This document shows, piece by piece, positions 20,015 to 28,674 of a DNA stretch of 64,000 nt (positions are counted from its first letter, which is position 1; every line of letters begins with the position of its first letter). The DNA comes from Aquabacter sediminis (lineage in GTDB: Bacteria; Pseudomonadota; Alphaproteobacteria; Rhizobiales; Xanthobacteraceae). Where the stretch lies: assembly GCF_028863665.1 (NCBI RefSeq), contig NZ_JARBFX010000007.1:1-64000 (forward strand), given 5' to 3'. The position numbers and the translations under genes are program-made. The notes below the pieces were generated by a model that saw only the letters and a list, made by a program, of their open reading frames with translations, searched no databases and was not told where the DNA came from.

Positions 20015-20043
20015 ATCCAAGGGGGCGAACCGCCTTCTTGGAT
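20015..20043 (+). other. Hairpin in the leader of the polymerase gene
   Basis: Inverted repeat ATCCAAG/CTTGGAT enclosing a smaller GGC/GCC pair lies in the 183-bp spacer between the GT4 gene and the polymerase gene, about 90 bp upstream of the latter. There is no T tract, so it is not a standard terminator; it could be a leader structure. Confidence 0.4.
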
Positions 20044-20129
20044 GAGGCCCATTCACGGCAGGTGCACGCCCGAGACGATCGGGCGCGACACATCTGGCCC
20101 GTGCCCGCCGGCGACGAGACAATCACGCG

Positions 20130-21662
20130 ATGGAAGGCCTTTACCAGCCGCCGCCCCTGAAACGCACCACCAGCCACTGGCGGGACATCCTGATCGCGCT
20201 CGCCGCCACGGGAACCATGTTCTACCTGTGGATTGGCGTGGAGGGCGTGGAGTATCCCGTGCTCCTCGGCTGCCTGGCCATCGTGGTGGTGATGGGCTTC
20301 GACCGGCCCGCCATCCCCGTCATCCTGTTCGTGATCTTCTCCTTCCTGCGGGTGCATGAGGCATTCGAGATCCTCAATCCCTGGAAAATCCCGCAGACCC
20401 TCGCCCAGGTGTCCATCATCCTGGTGTTCTGGCACCTGGTTCTGGCGCGGACCATGAAGCCGTTCTGGACCCGCGAACTCACCATCTTCGCCATCTTCTT
20501 CCTGATCGCCAGCGCGACGGTCGCCACCGCCGTGTCGCGGGAGCTGGCCTACAAGCAGTGGTCCGACCTGTTTTCGAAAGTGGGCCTCATCACGGTGATC
20601 GTCGCCTGGACCACGCGGACGCCGGGCGACTTCCACCTCATCAACCGCATGTTCGTGATCTTCGGCTCGGCGGTGGCGAGTGTCGCCATCTATAACAAGC
20701 TCAATGGCATCGGCCTGGTGGAGGGCACCCGCGTCACCATCGGGCGGGCCACCGGATCGGTACTGGGCGATCCCAACGACCTGGCGCTGGCGCTGCTCTT
20801 CCCCTTGAGCTTTGCCGGCTCGCTCATCATCGGGCGCGTCAACATCTTCGACCGGCTGCTGGGGCTGGCAGGATTTGCCACCATCTTTTCCGGCATCATC
20901 TGCACCCAGAGCCGAGGCGGCCTCCTGGGGATCACGGCGGTCCTCGCCGTGCTGGGCAGCCGGTTCATCAAAAGCCGGGCGCTGCTCATCACCATCGGGG
21001 TGGTGGGGGTCATCGGGCTATTCGCCGTGGCGGGCATTTCCGGCCGGCAATCGGGCGGCGCGGCGGAAGAGGGAATCGACGAGTCCTCCCAGGGCCGCCT
21101 CAATGCCTGGGAGACCGCCTGGAACATGGCCAAGGCCCGTCCCCTCACGGGCGTGGGGCTGGCCAATTTTGCGCCCAACTACTTCTTCTTCACCAATGAC
21201 TGGGACGGAAAGCCCCATGCGGTCCACTCCACTTGGTTCGGCATCCTGGCGGAGACGGGCTTTCCCGGCGTGGCAGTTTTCCTGACGATGGTGGGGGCGA
21301 CGGCCCTGGTGGCGCGGCGCTCCTTGAAGGTGGTGGACAGCCGTGAGGTGGATCCGCGCCTGAAGACCGCCGCCGTTGCGCTGGCAAGCGGGCTGGCGAG
21401 CTTTTGCGTCTCCGGGACCTTCCTAACCCAAGGCTTTTCCTGGCCCTTCTACATGATCTTTGCCATGACCGTGGCGCTGTCGCGGGTGCTGTCCCTGGAG
21501 CAGCAACAGGCGCCCCCCCTGGCGGACGACTTGCCGCCTCTTCCCCGGAGGACGCCTGAGCCCGACCCGCGCACCGGCGCCAGGGAAGAGGGTCTCGGCC
21601 CGCCGCCGGGGCTTCCGCCACGCCGGCCGACCTCCCTCAGTGCGGGAGCATCGCCCTCGTGA
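20130..21662 (+). CDS. O-antigen ligase / Wzy-type polysaccharide polymerase
   Basis: Polytopic inner-membrane protein with about ten to twelve predicted helices and the Wzy_C (O-antigen ligase) region. In that region TQSRGGLLGITAVLAV, GRLNAWETAWNMAKARPLTGVG and HAVHSTWFGILAETGFPG are typical. The large periplasmic loop lies between them. The 510-residue product ends in a Pro-rich cytoplasmic tail. In the context of surrounding glycosyltransferases, an initiation enzyme and export genes, polymerisation of lipid-linked repeat units in the periplasm is the likely role. Ligation to lipid A core cannot be excluded. The stop overlaps the next gene's GTG start. Confidence 0.85.
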   Translation: MEGLYQPPPLKRTTSHWRDILIALAATGTMFYLWIGVEGVEYPVLLGCLAIVVVMGFDRPAIPVILFVIFSFLRVHEAFEILNPWKIPQTLAQVSIILVFWHLVLARTMKPFWTRELTIFAIFFLIASATVATAVSRELAYKQWSDLFSKVGLITVIVAWTTRTPGDFHLINRMFVIFGSAVASVAIYNKLNGIGLVEGTRVTIGRATGSVLGDPNDLALALLFPLSFAGSLIIGRVNIFDRLLGLAGFATIFSGIICTQSRGGLLGITAVLAVLGSRFIKSRALLITIGVVGVIGLFAVAGISGRQSGGAAEEGIDESSQGRLNAWETAWNMAKARPLTGVGLANFAPNYFFFTNDWDGKPHAVHSTWFGILAETGFPGVAVFLTMVGATALVARRSLKVVDSREVDPRLKTAAVALASGLASFCVSGTFLTQGFSWPFYMIFAMTVALSRVLSLEQQQAPPLADDLPPLPRRTPEPDPRTGAREEGLGPPPGLPPRRPTSLSAGASPS

Positions 21663-22798
21663 GCTCGGATCTGGTTGTCTTTGGCGAGGATTGGGGTGGT
21701 CACCCCTCCTCCACCCAGCATCTGGTCAGCCGCCTTCTGGCGCACCATCGCGTGCTCTGGGTCAACTCACTCGGCCTGCGCCGCCCCCGGTTGAGCGCGC
21801 ACGATCTGGCGCGGGTCGCCCGGAAGGTGCGCGCCATGCTGGGACAGGGCGCCCCGCCTTCCGTGCCCGGGCAAGGCCGTGCTTTGCCAGACGGCCTCCA
21901 GGTGCTCTCGCCGCGTGTCGCCTCCTGGCCAGGCAATCCGCTGGTGGAATGGCTGAACCACGCGTCTCTCGCGCGGCAGCTGGGTGCCGCCCTCCCCGCC
22001 GCCGGCATCAGCCGCCCGATCCTGTGGGCCTCCCTGCCGAGCGCGGTGGCCGCCCTCGGCACCGCGGGAGAGCGCGCGGTGGTCTATTATTGCGGTGATG
22101 ATTTCGGCGCCCTGTCCGGTGTGGACCATGCACCCGTGCTGGAGATGGAGCGGCGCCTGGTGGCGCGGGCGGACCTGGTGATTGCCGCAAGCCCCACACT
22201 CGCCGCGCGCTTTCCCTCCGCCAAGACACACCTCGTCCCCCACGGCGTCGACTACGAGCTGTTCGCCACGCCTGTCGCGCGCCCCGCCGATCTGCCTGAC
22301 GGGCCGGTGGCGGGCTTTTACGGCAGTATTTCCGACTGGCTGGACATGGGGATGATCGTGCGGGCGGCGCAGGCGCTGCCCGGCTGGCGCTTCGTCTTCG
22401 TCGGCACCGTGCACACCGATGTGTCAGCCCTGGCCCGCCTGCCGAACGTGGACTTCCTCGGACCCAGGCCCCACCGCGACTTGGCCGGCTATGTGCAAAA
22501 CTGGACGGTGTCCCTGATCCCGTTTCGGGACACGCCTCAGATCCGCGCCTGTAATCCACTGAAATTACGAGAGTATCTGGCAAGTGGGACGCCCATTGCC
22601 GCAACCCGCTTTCCCGCCCTTGAACCCTATGCGAACCACGTGAGCGCCATCGACCCCGGGGACGACCTGGCCCCTGTCATCCTGGCCGCGGCCGCCTGCG
22701 CCACGCCCCAAGCCGCGGCCGCCCGCCGCGCGGCGGTGGTCGCGGAGAGCTGGGATGTGCGGGCGCTTGAGGTGGATCGCCTGCTCTGCGGCCTGTGA
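21659..22798 (+). CDS. Glycosyltransferase, GT-B fold (GT1/GT4-like)
   Basis: The 379-residue product starts at a GTG that overlaps the polymerase stop (GTGA). The N-terminal half contains FGEDWGGHPSSTQHLVSRLL and HRVLWVNSLG, a pattern seen in WcaK/TuaH-like glycosyltransferases. The middle has VYYCGDDFGALSGVDH and the C-terminal half VAGFYGSISDWLDMG, WRFVFVGTVHTD and the donor region NPLKLREYLASGTPIAATR. Function in assembly of the repeat unit is inferred from context. Translational coupling suggests it acts with the polymerase. Confidence 0.85.
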   Translation: MSSDLVVFGEDWGGHPSSTQHLVSRLLAHHRVLWVNSLGLRRPRLSAHDLARVARKVRAMLGQGAPPSVPGQGRALPDGLQVLSPRVASWPGNPLVEWLNHASLARQLGAALPAAGISRPILWASLPSAVAALGTAGERAVVYYCGDDFGALSGVDHAPVLEMERRLVARADLVIAASPTLAARFPSAKTHLVPHGVDYELFATPVARPADLPDGPVAGFYGSISDWLDMGMIVRAAQALPGWRFVFVGTVHTDVSALARLPNVDFLGPRPHRDLAGYVQNWTVSLIPFRDTPQIRACNPLKLREYLASGTPIAATRFPALEPYANHVSAIDPGDDLAPVILAAAACATPQAAAARRAAVVAESWDVRALEVDRLLCGL

Positions 22799-22807
22799 CC
22801 GCGCGGG

Positions 22808-24625
22808 CTATTGCCCCTTGCCAAGCACCATTGTGGTGAAGGTGCGCAGGATGATCCAGAGGTCGGTCTTGATCCAGTCCACGGGATCCAGCAACCGCAT
22901 GGCGTAGGCGTGGTCGTAGGAGACCTTGGAGCGGACATCCTCGATGGAGGCATCATAGCCCTGATTCACCTGGGCAAGGCCGGTAATGCCCGGCTTCAGG
23001 CCGAAGGTGCGCTCCACATAGAAGGGGATCTCTGTCTCTAGCTTCTGGAAGAAGACCGGCCGCTCCGGCCGCGGGCCGACGATGGACATCTCCCCCTTCA
23101 GCACATTGATGGCCTGGGGCAACTCATCGATGCGGGTCTTGCGCATGAAACGGCCGATGGGCGTCACCCGTGGATCGTTTGCAGAGGCCCAGACCGCGCC
23201 GGTGCCCGCCTCGGCGTCCACGCGCATGGTCCGGAATTTGTAGAGATAGAAGAGGTGCGTACAGGTGGGCGTCGACTGGCCAACGCGGATCTGGCGATAG
23301 AAGATCGGCCCCTTGGAGGTGAGCTTGATGGCGAGCGCCACGGGCACGAAGGCGATGATCAGCACCACCATGGCGATGGAGCCGACGACGATGTCGAAGG
23401 CCCGCTTCCCCACGCGCACCAGGGGATGGGTGAAGTCTTCCCCGTCCAGATCCAACTTGCTCTCCCCGGCCCGCGCCCAGCGGCCCTTGTCCCGCCCTGT
23501 CAGTTGGCGGAACGCTCCGACCAGCCCCGCCGCATGGCCTTCCACGAAATAGGCCGCCAGCCGCGCCGGCCTCGGCAGCGCTTGGGGCCGCACCATGGCG
23601 GCCGCCGCGAGCCCATAGAAGGCAACCTGACAGGCCAAGGTGAGCACATACAGGGCAGGGCCTGTGAAGGCGAGCACGAGATTGGTCGCAAACGCAACCG
23701 CCAACAGGATCGGCGCCAGCGCCCGCAAAGCTTTGCCGGAGAGGAAGACGAAGGCGAGGCCGGGGCGGCGGGGATCGGCGAGGGCCGCGAGGCGCAGGGC
23801 CTGCTGCACATTGCCGGAGGCGATGCGCACCCGGCGGCGGAATTCCTGGCCGCGCTCGGTGCGCTCCTCCTCATAGGCCACCATGCCGCGGTCATAGATG
23901 GCGCGCGCCCCAGCGGCGACCATGCGCATGGGCAGGATCACATCGTCATTGATCGTATCGGCGGGAAGCGGGGTGAAGAGTTCGCGGCGAAACAAATAGA
24001 AGGCGCCGTGGACCCCGATGGGCGCCGCCAGCGCGGCCTCGTCCGCCTTGATCGCCGTCTGGTAGGCCCAATAGCGCGCTTCGCCGGCGCTCCCGGCTTG
24101 CCGCAGCGCATAGGTGGCGGCGACCACCCCAATACCGGGGTCGGCAAAATGCGCTGCGGCCCGCTTCAGGGAATCGGGCGAGAGGTGCGCGGACACATCG
24201 GAAAGTGCGACGATGCCAGGCGGAAGGCTGCCGATCACGTCGTTCAGCACCGCCACCTTGCCGCGATTAAGAACGAACGCCCGGATCTCCGCGTGCAGAC
24301 CGGCACAGGCGGGGGAAGCGAGCGCGGCACGGGCGGCCTCCTCCGTCCCGTCGGTACAGCCGTCGCAGGCGACGATGACGGTGAGGAGGTGGCGGGGATA
24401 GTCGAGGCGGGCGCAGTCCTCCAGTTTCCCCGCGATGAAGCGGGCTTCCTGGTAGGCCGGGATTACCAGCGTGATGGGCGGCAGGTTCGCTTCCGCCAAC
24501 GGAGCGGGGGCATTGGGCGGCGGGCGCCGGCGGGCCAGGGCCCGCAGCAGAAGCGGGTAGGCGGCGTGGTGATAGACCACACCGATCACGCTGGCCCAGA
24601 ACAGGATTTCGAGGATCAGCCTCAT
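22808..24625 (-). CDS. Fusion of GT2 glycosyltransferase and polyprenyl-phosphate sugar-1-phosphate transferase
   Basis: A 605-residue two-enzyme protein. Residues about 45-280 are a GT2 GT-A domain with LVIPAYQEARFIAGKLEDC, VIVACDGCTDGTEEAA and INDDVILPMRM. Hydrophobic helices follow at about 290-360. Residues about 405-605 are a bacterial sugar transferase domain with KRAFDIVVGSIAMVVL, GPIFYRQIRVGQ, LYKFRTMRVDAEA, RKTRIDELPQAINVLKGEMS and GPRPERP. The second domain transfers a sugar phosphate to undecaprenyl phosphate and starts repeat-unit assembly; the first probably adds a further sugar. The two activities are normally separate proteins. Start overlaps the upstream GT4 stop (ATGA). Confidence 0.9.
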   Translation of the reverse strand: MRLILEILFWASVIGVVYHHAAYPLLLRALARRRPPPNAPAPLAEANLPPITLVIPAYQEARFIAGKLEDCARLDYPRHLLTVIVACDGCTDGTEEAARAALASPACAGLHAEIRAFVLNRGKVAVLNDVIGSLPPGIVALSDVSAHLSPDSLKRAAAHFADPGIGVVAATYALRQAGSAGEARYWAYQTAIKADEAALAAPIGVHGAFYLFRRELFTPLPADTINDDVILPMRMVAAGARAIYDRGMVAYEEERTERGQEFRRRVRIASGNVQQALRLAALADPRRPGLAFVFLSGKALRALAPILLAVAFATNLVLAFTGPALYVLTLACQVAFYGLAAAAMVRPQALPRPARLAAYFVEGHAAGLVGAFRQLTGRDKGRWARAGESKLDLDGEDFTHPLVRVGKRAFDIVVGSIAMVVLIIAFVPVALAIKLTSKGPIFYRQIRVGQSTPTCTHLFYLYKFRTMRVDAEAGTGAVWASANDPRVTPIGRFMRKTRIDELPQAINVLKGEMSIVGPRPERPVFFQKLETEIPFYVERTFGLKPGITGLAQVNQGYDASIEDVRSKVSYDHAYAMRLLDPVDWIKTDLWIILRTFTTMVLGKGQ

Positions 24626-25677
24626 GGGCGGGAGAGGTCCGTCAGCTCGGCATAGGCCGCAACCATGCGGTCCCAGGAAAAATGGTCGAGAACAAATGCC
24701 CGCAGACCAGCCGGGCGCGGCGCGGCCAGGGTGACATGCAGCGCGCCGGCGAGCGCGCCTGCATCTCCGGGCGGAACGAGGCCGCCCGTGTCCGGGCAGA
24801 TGCCCTCCTCCACCGAACCCACCCGGCTCGCCACCACCGGCACCCCGCAGGCCTGCGCCTCCAGGACCGAAAGCGGCAAGCCCTCATTGCGGGAAGGCAG
24901 GCACATGACGTCGAAAGCGGGGTAGACGGCCGGCATGTCACCGCGATGACCAAGGAAGGTCACGCGATCAGAAAGGCCAAGCGCCGCCGCCTGCGCCTTC
25001 AGGGCCTCCTCGCGGCTGCCGTGACCCACCAGGGCCAGATGCGCGCCAGGAAGATCCGCCATGGCAGCGATCAGGACATCATGACCCTTCACCTCTTCCA
25101 TGCGTCCCGCCGACCCCACCAGGGGGACCCTCGGAGGCAGGCCGAGGCGGGCGCGGGCGGCATCCTGATCGGCCGGTTGGAAGCGATCCGTGTCCACCGC
25201 ATTGCGGATGACCAGCACCCGGCAGGCGGGCATAACCTCCCGCACAACCCGCGCCACCCCCTCCGACACCGCGACGACCCGGGGCCGGACCAGGCGGGAC
25301 AGCATCCGCGCCAGCTGGCGGCGGCGCGGTGCGCCGTAATGCCAGACATCGTGCTCCACATAGGCGACCACCGGCACGCCCGCGAAGCGGGCGGCCAGCC
25401 CGCCATAAAGCAGGGGGCCGATATGATGGGTGACGACGGCGCGGGGTTTCAGCTCCCGCAGGCGGCGCGCGAGGCTGAAGACGAAGGTCGGCTGCAGGCC
25501 CTCCGGCTTCTGAAGCCCCTCGACCATATGGGCCGCGGTCGCGGGCCAATGGGCACGGATTTCGGTGGTGCTCCAGTCCAGGCTGAGCACCGGGTTTTCC
25601 CCCGGCAGCCGAGCGGCCAGATCGAGCGCCAGCGTCTCGATACCTCCCGGGCTAAGGCGTTGAACGATTTGCACCAT
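24622..25677 (-). CDS. Glycosyltransferase, GT4 family
   Basis: Likely sugar transferase. Motifs are SPGGIETLALDLAARL in the acceptor domain, VTHHIGPLLYGGLAARFAG, VGSAGRMEEVKGHDVLI in the donor domain, and PSRNEGLPLSVLEAQACGVPVVAS for nucleotide-sugar binding. The start at 25677 puts the first beta strand (MVQIVQRLSPGG) at the N-terminus; a GTG at 25701 would add eight residues. The stop overlaps the fusion protein's start, so the two are co-translated. Transcribed away from the STAS/exporter unit across a 157-bp control region. Confidence 0.9.
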   Translation of the reverse strand: MVQIVQRLSPGGIETLALDLAARLPGENPVLSLDWSTTEIRAHWPATAAHMVEGLQKPEGLQPTFVFSLARRLRELKPRAVVTHHIGPLLYGGLAARFAGVPVVAYVEHDVWHYGAPRRRQLARMLSRLVRPRVVAVSEGVARVVREVMPACRVLVIRNAVDTDRFQPADQDAARARLGLPPRVPLVGSAGRMEEVKGHDVLIAAMADLPGAHLALVGHGSREEALKAQAAALGLSDRVTFLGHRGDMPAVYPAFDVMCLPSRNEGLPLSVLEAQACGVPVVASRVGSVEEGICPDTGGLVPPGDAGALAGALHVTLAAPRPAGLRAFVLDHFSWDRMVAAYAELTDLSRP

Positions 25678-25732
25678 TCCGCCCGCCACGGCCGTCTCCA
25701 CCGGTTGCCGATCGCGGCCAAATCAGCCGATC

Positions 25733-25753
25733 TTTACCAGCTATTAAGGTAAA
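25733..25753. promoter_or_regulatory. Inverted repeat TTTACC-N9-GGTAAA in divergent control region
   Basis: Two six-base arms, TTTACC (25733-25738) and GGTAAA (25748-25753), flank an AT-rich core (AGCTATTAA). This is one of the few AT-rich patches in the locus and lies between two divergent polysaccharide transcription units. It is a candidate operator and may overlap promoter elements. The binding protein is unknown. Confidence 0.45.
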
Positions 25754-25775
25754 TCATTTGTTGTTGCGAGAGCGA

Positions 25776-25796
25776 GAGCGCTGCGTCGCAGCGCTC
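25776..25796. promoter_or_regulatory. 21-bp palindrome GAGCGCTGCG-T-CGCAGCGCTC
   Basis: Ten-base perfect arms around a single T, 39 bp upstream of the STAS gene. It could be a second operator or, in RNA, a hairpin in the leader of the STAS/exporter transcript. Confidence 0.45.
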
Positions 25797-25834
25797 AGGC
25801 GACGGCGCACCGGGACGCCGTTCGGGGGAGTGTC

Positions 25835-26116
25835 ATGGCAAGGCTGGTGGAGATCACGGAAGACATGGACGCCGCGGCCATGACCCGCCTGAAGCCCCTC
25901 TTCGAGGAACTGGGCGGCGGCGCGGACGACGTGACGCTGGATCTGTCCGCCGTGGAGTTCATCGATTCGTCTGGCATCGGGGGAATCGTTTTTCTCTACA
26001 AGCGCCTGCGCATCGCCGGCCGCAAGCTCCGCCTGCGCGGGGCAAGTGGCCAGCCGCTCCAGCTCATCACCCATCTGCGGCTTTCGGATCTCGTCGAGAA
26101 CGGGCGCAAGGCATGA
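25835..26116 (+). CDS. STAS-domain protein (anti-sigma-factor-antagonist type)
   Basis: A 93-residue single-domain protein. The STAS signature DLSAVEFIDSSGIGG includes the Ser pair at about residues 45-46, the site phosphorylated in SpoIIAA-type antagonists. LRLRGASGQPLQLI and HLRLSDLVE complete the fold. Such proteins bind an anti-sigma factor or kinase in partner-switching systems, or act as parts of other complexes. No RsbW-type kinase or PP2C phosphatase is in this window. It is the first gene of a tight run with a lipoprotein (ATGA overlap) and the polysaccharide exporter, so a regulatory role in export is plausible but inferred. Confidence 0.88.
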   Translation: MARLVEITEDMDAAAMTRLKPLFEELGGGADDVTLDLSAVEFIDSSGIGGIVFLYKRLRIAGRKLRLRGASGQPLQLITHLRLSDLVENGRKA

Positions 26117-26475
26117 TCTCGCGCGCCACCACGCTCCTCCTGCTCCTGGTCGGCCTTGCCGTATCGGGCTGCGCCAACGTCTCCTTCACGCCCTGGCCGC
26201 CGGAAGGCACGGGAGGGCTCGCGGAGCGGCGACCCTCCAACGATGCGCGCATCGATGCGCTCCAGCAGCGTCTGTTCCGGCTCGCCGAGCGCAACGCCCG
26301 CTATTATGCCGCCGCGGCCTTCCAGGACGCCGAATTGATGATGATCCAGGTGCGCCGGCTTTCAGACGGCGGATTTCCAGAGGATGCGGAAATCGAGATC
26401 GCCAAGCTGAAGCAGCAATTGAACAAGGTCGAACGCCAGGTGGCGGAATCCTCTGGCTCTGGGAAGGGCCCGTGA
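26113..26475 (+). CDS. Small lipoprotein of the polysaccharide export unit
   Basis: A 120-residue product with a lipoprotein signal peptide: hydrophobic TTLLLLLVGLAV followed by lipobox VSGC, with Cys20 as lipidation site. The residue after Cys is Ala, so no inner-membrane retention Asp is seen, which suggests the outer membrane. The C-terminal half is helical and charged (EIAKLKQQLNKVERQV), probably coiled coil. I do not recognise the family. It overlaps the STAS gene by ATGA and ends two bases before the exporter start, so it probably works with the exporter. Confidence 0.8.
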   Translation: MISRATTLLLLLVGLAVSGCANVSFTPWPPEGTGGLAERRPSNDARIDALQQRLFRLAERNARYYAAAAFQDAELMMIQVRRLSDGGFPEDAEIEIAKLKQQLNKVERQVAESSGSGKGP

Positions 26476-26477
26476 CC

Positions 26478-28649
26478 ATGCAGGTGACTCGCCTCCCCCT
26501 GACCACATCCCGGCCGTGGCTCGCGCTGCGGCTTCTGGCCTTTGCCTGGTCGCTGCTCGTTCTCCTTCTCGCCGCGCCCAGTGGGGCCCTTGCACAAACC
26601 CCCGCCGCGGACGACGACGCACGTCTGCGCGTGGGCGACATCCTGGCCATCGCCTTGCCAGGCGAGGCGGCGCTCAACACCGACCTGCCCATCGATCGGC
26701 GCGGCCGCGTCACCCTGCCCGAGGTGGGGCAAGTGGAAGTGGCCGGCCGCACCGTGGCGGAAGCCGGGACCCTGATCCGCAACGCCCTCTCCAAGGCCTA
26801 TCGCGACATCGGCCGCCTGGCCGTCACCCTAAAGGAGCGCCGGCTCTACATCACGGTGCTCGGCTATGTGGGCAAGCCCGGCGAGGTGGACCTGCCTGCC
26901 AACGCCACCGTGCAGGAAGCCATCACGGCTGCTGGCGGGCTGCTGCAGGGCGCCCAGCTGGACAAGCTGCAGGTGCGGCGCGGCAACCGGGTCACGGTCT
27001 TCGACTACAAGAAGTACCTGGACACCGGAAATCCCAAGGACATTCCCCAGCTCCAGCCCCTCGACGTGATTTTCGTGCCCGCCTCGCCCGCCACCGGCAA
27101 CGTGCAGATCAATTTTGACGGCAGGACCCTGGCGGAGCAGGGCGATGCCGCCGAGAGCACGCAGGCCGTGAAGGTCTTCGGAGAGGTCAACCGTCCCGGC
27201 TCCTTCGCCTATAAGGACGGCCTGACCGTGGTCGACATGATCATGCGCGCCGGTGGCATCACCCGCTACGCCTCCATCGACCAGATCCGCGTCATCGAGG
27301 GCGGCGAGCCCGCCGTGTTCAACCTGCGCCGCTTCCTGGACACGGGCGACGCCAAGCTCATGCCGCCGCTGCGCCCCGGCGCCACCATCTTCATCCCCCG
27401 CCAGGAGGAGGAGATCCGCCGTTCCGTGCGCACCGTCTATGTGATCGGCGAAGTGAACCGCCCGGGCTCGCTGGAGGCCCCGCCGGATTCCAAGCTGCTG
27501 GAAATCATCGCCAATGCCGGCGGACCGACCCGCTATGCGGAGACCACGCGCCTGCGCATCCTGAAGGCGGACGGCACTGTCGTGCCGTTCAACCTGTCAG
27601 CCTATACCGAGGGCGACAAGAAGCCCTTGCCGGAGATCATGCCCGGCGATGCCATCTACGTGCCGGAGAAGATCGAATCGGCGGACCGTCCCTCCTGGCT
27701 GAAGATTCCTCCCACCCGGGCGGTGGAGGTGATCGGCGCCGTCAACAAGCCCTCGCGCTATGAATGGTCGTCGGAAATGAGCCTGATGGATCTGCTGGGC
27801 GAAGCCGGCGGTCCCAACCAGCGCGGCGACATCGCCCACATCCAGATCGTGCGGGCGCGGGGCGATGGCAAGCCGATGATCTTCGACCTGGGCGCCTTCC
27901 TGTCCAATGGCGGCAATGTCAACGACCTGCCGAAGATCCAGGCGGGCGACGTCATCCGGGTGCCCGAGCTGCCGGAATCGCCGGTCGACAACAAGGGCAA
28001 GTGGGTGCAGATGGCGAAGGAAGACGTCATCTACATCATGGGCCAGGTGGCGGTGCCCGGTCGCTATGCCTTCAACAAGAGCATGACGTTCCTGGACATC
28101 CTGACCGCCGCGAACGGCCCAACCTCGACGGCCGACCTGCGCAATGTCCGCGTCTCCCATCGCGGCCTGCCGGGCTCCAAGGTGACCCAGGTCAATCTGG
28201 CCCAGTATTTCGCCACTGGCGACGAGCGCCTCCTGCCAAAGGTCCGCAACGGCGACGTGATCTTCGTGCCCGACCGGACCAACAAGGACTGGTTCGAGGA
28301 TCCCAAGGAAACCACGGTGCGCGTGCTTGGGGCTGTCAACAAGCCGGGTCGCTACCGTTTCATTGCCGACATGACCTTGCTCGACCTCTTGGCCGAAGCC
28401 GGCGGGCCCAGCAACGACGCCTATGCTCAGAAGATCGTGGTGGTGAATCTGGGCTGCTGCCGCGAGCAGGCACGGGTCTTCAACCTGATCGAATTTGCCC
28501 GCACCGGTGACATTACAAAGCTGCCTGTGGTGCGCCCCGGCGACACGGTCTATGTACCCAACATCAACCAGAGCGAATGGAAGATCTTCGTCGACGCTCT
28601 GCAGAACATCATACCTGTCGTCGCTCTGATCGCGGCCTTTGGCGGTTGA
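26478..28649 (+). CDS. Polysaccharide export protein with six SLBB repeats (Wza-related)
   Basis: A 723-residue periplasmic/outer-membrane export protein. It begins with a signal peptide (hydrophobic LLAFAWSLLVLLLA, cleavage near GALAQ; no lipobox). A Poly_export domain lies at about 46-120 (RVGDILAIALPG, LPIDRRGRVTLPEVG). Six tandem SLBB repeats start near residues 123, 231, 319, 416, 517 and 614. Each opens with a VxGxVxxPG-like strand (for example VFGEVNRPGSF, VLGAVNKPGRY) and closes with a PGDxIxVP-like turn. A short hydrophobic C-terminus (IIPVVALIAAF) may be a membrane segment. Typical Wza has two or three SLBB domains and is a lipoprotein. A GTG at 26472 is an alternative start. Confidence 0.92.
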   Translation: MQVTRLPLTTSRPWLALRLLAFAWSLLVLLLAAPSGALAQTPAADDDARLRVGDILAIALPGEAALNTDLPIDRRGRVTLPEVGQVEVAGRTVAEAGTLIRNALSKAYRDIGRLAVTLKERRLYITVLGYVGKPGEVDLPANATVQEAITAAGGLLQGAQLDKLQVRRGNRVTVFDYKKYLDTGNPKDIPQLQPLDVIFVPASPATGNVQINFDGRTLAEQGDAAESTQAVKVFGEVNRPGSFAYKDGLTVVDMIMRAGGITRYASIDQIRVIEGGEPAVFNLRRFLDTGDAKLMPPLRPGATIFIPRQEEEIRRSVRTVYVIGEVNRPGSLEAPPDSKLLEIIANAGGPTRYAETTRLRILKADGTVVPFNLSAYTEGDKKPLPEIMPGDAIYVPEKIESADRPSWLKIPPTRAVEVIGAVNKPSRYEWSSEMSLMDLLGEAGGPNQRGDIAHIQIVRARGDGKPMIFDLGAFLSNGGNVNDLPKIQAGDVIRVPELPESPVDNKGKWVQMAKEDVIYIMGQVAVPGRYAFNKSMTFLDILTAANGPTSTADLRNVRVSHRGLPGSKVTQVNLAQYFATGDERLLPKVRNGDVIFVPDRTNKDWFEDPKETTVRVLGAVNKPGRYRFIADMTLLDLLAEAGGPSNDAYAQKIVVVNLGCCREQARVFNLIEFARTGDITKLPVVRPGDTVYVPNINQSEWKIFVDALQNIIPVVALIAAFGG

Positions 28650-28674
28650 CCGTCCGAAGAAGGAAACGGACACC

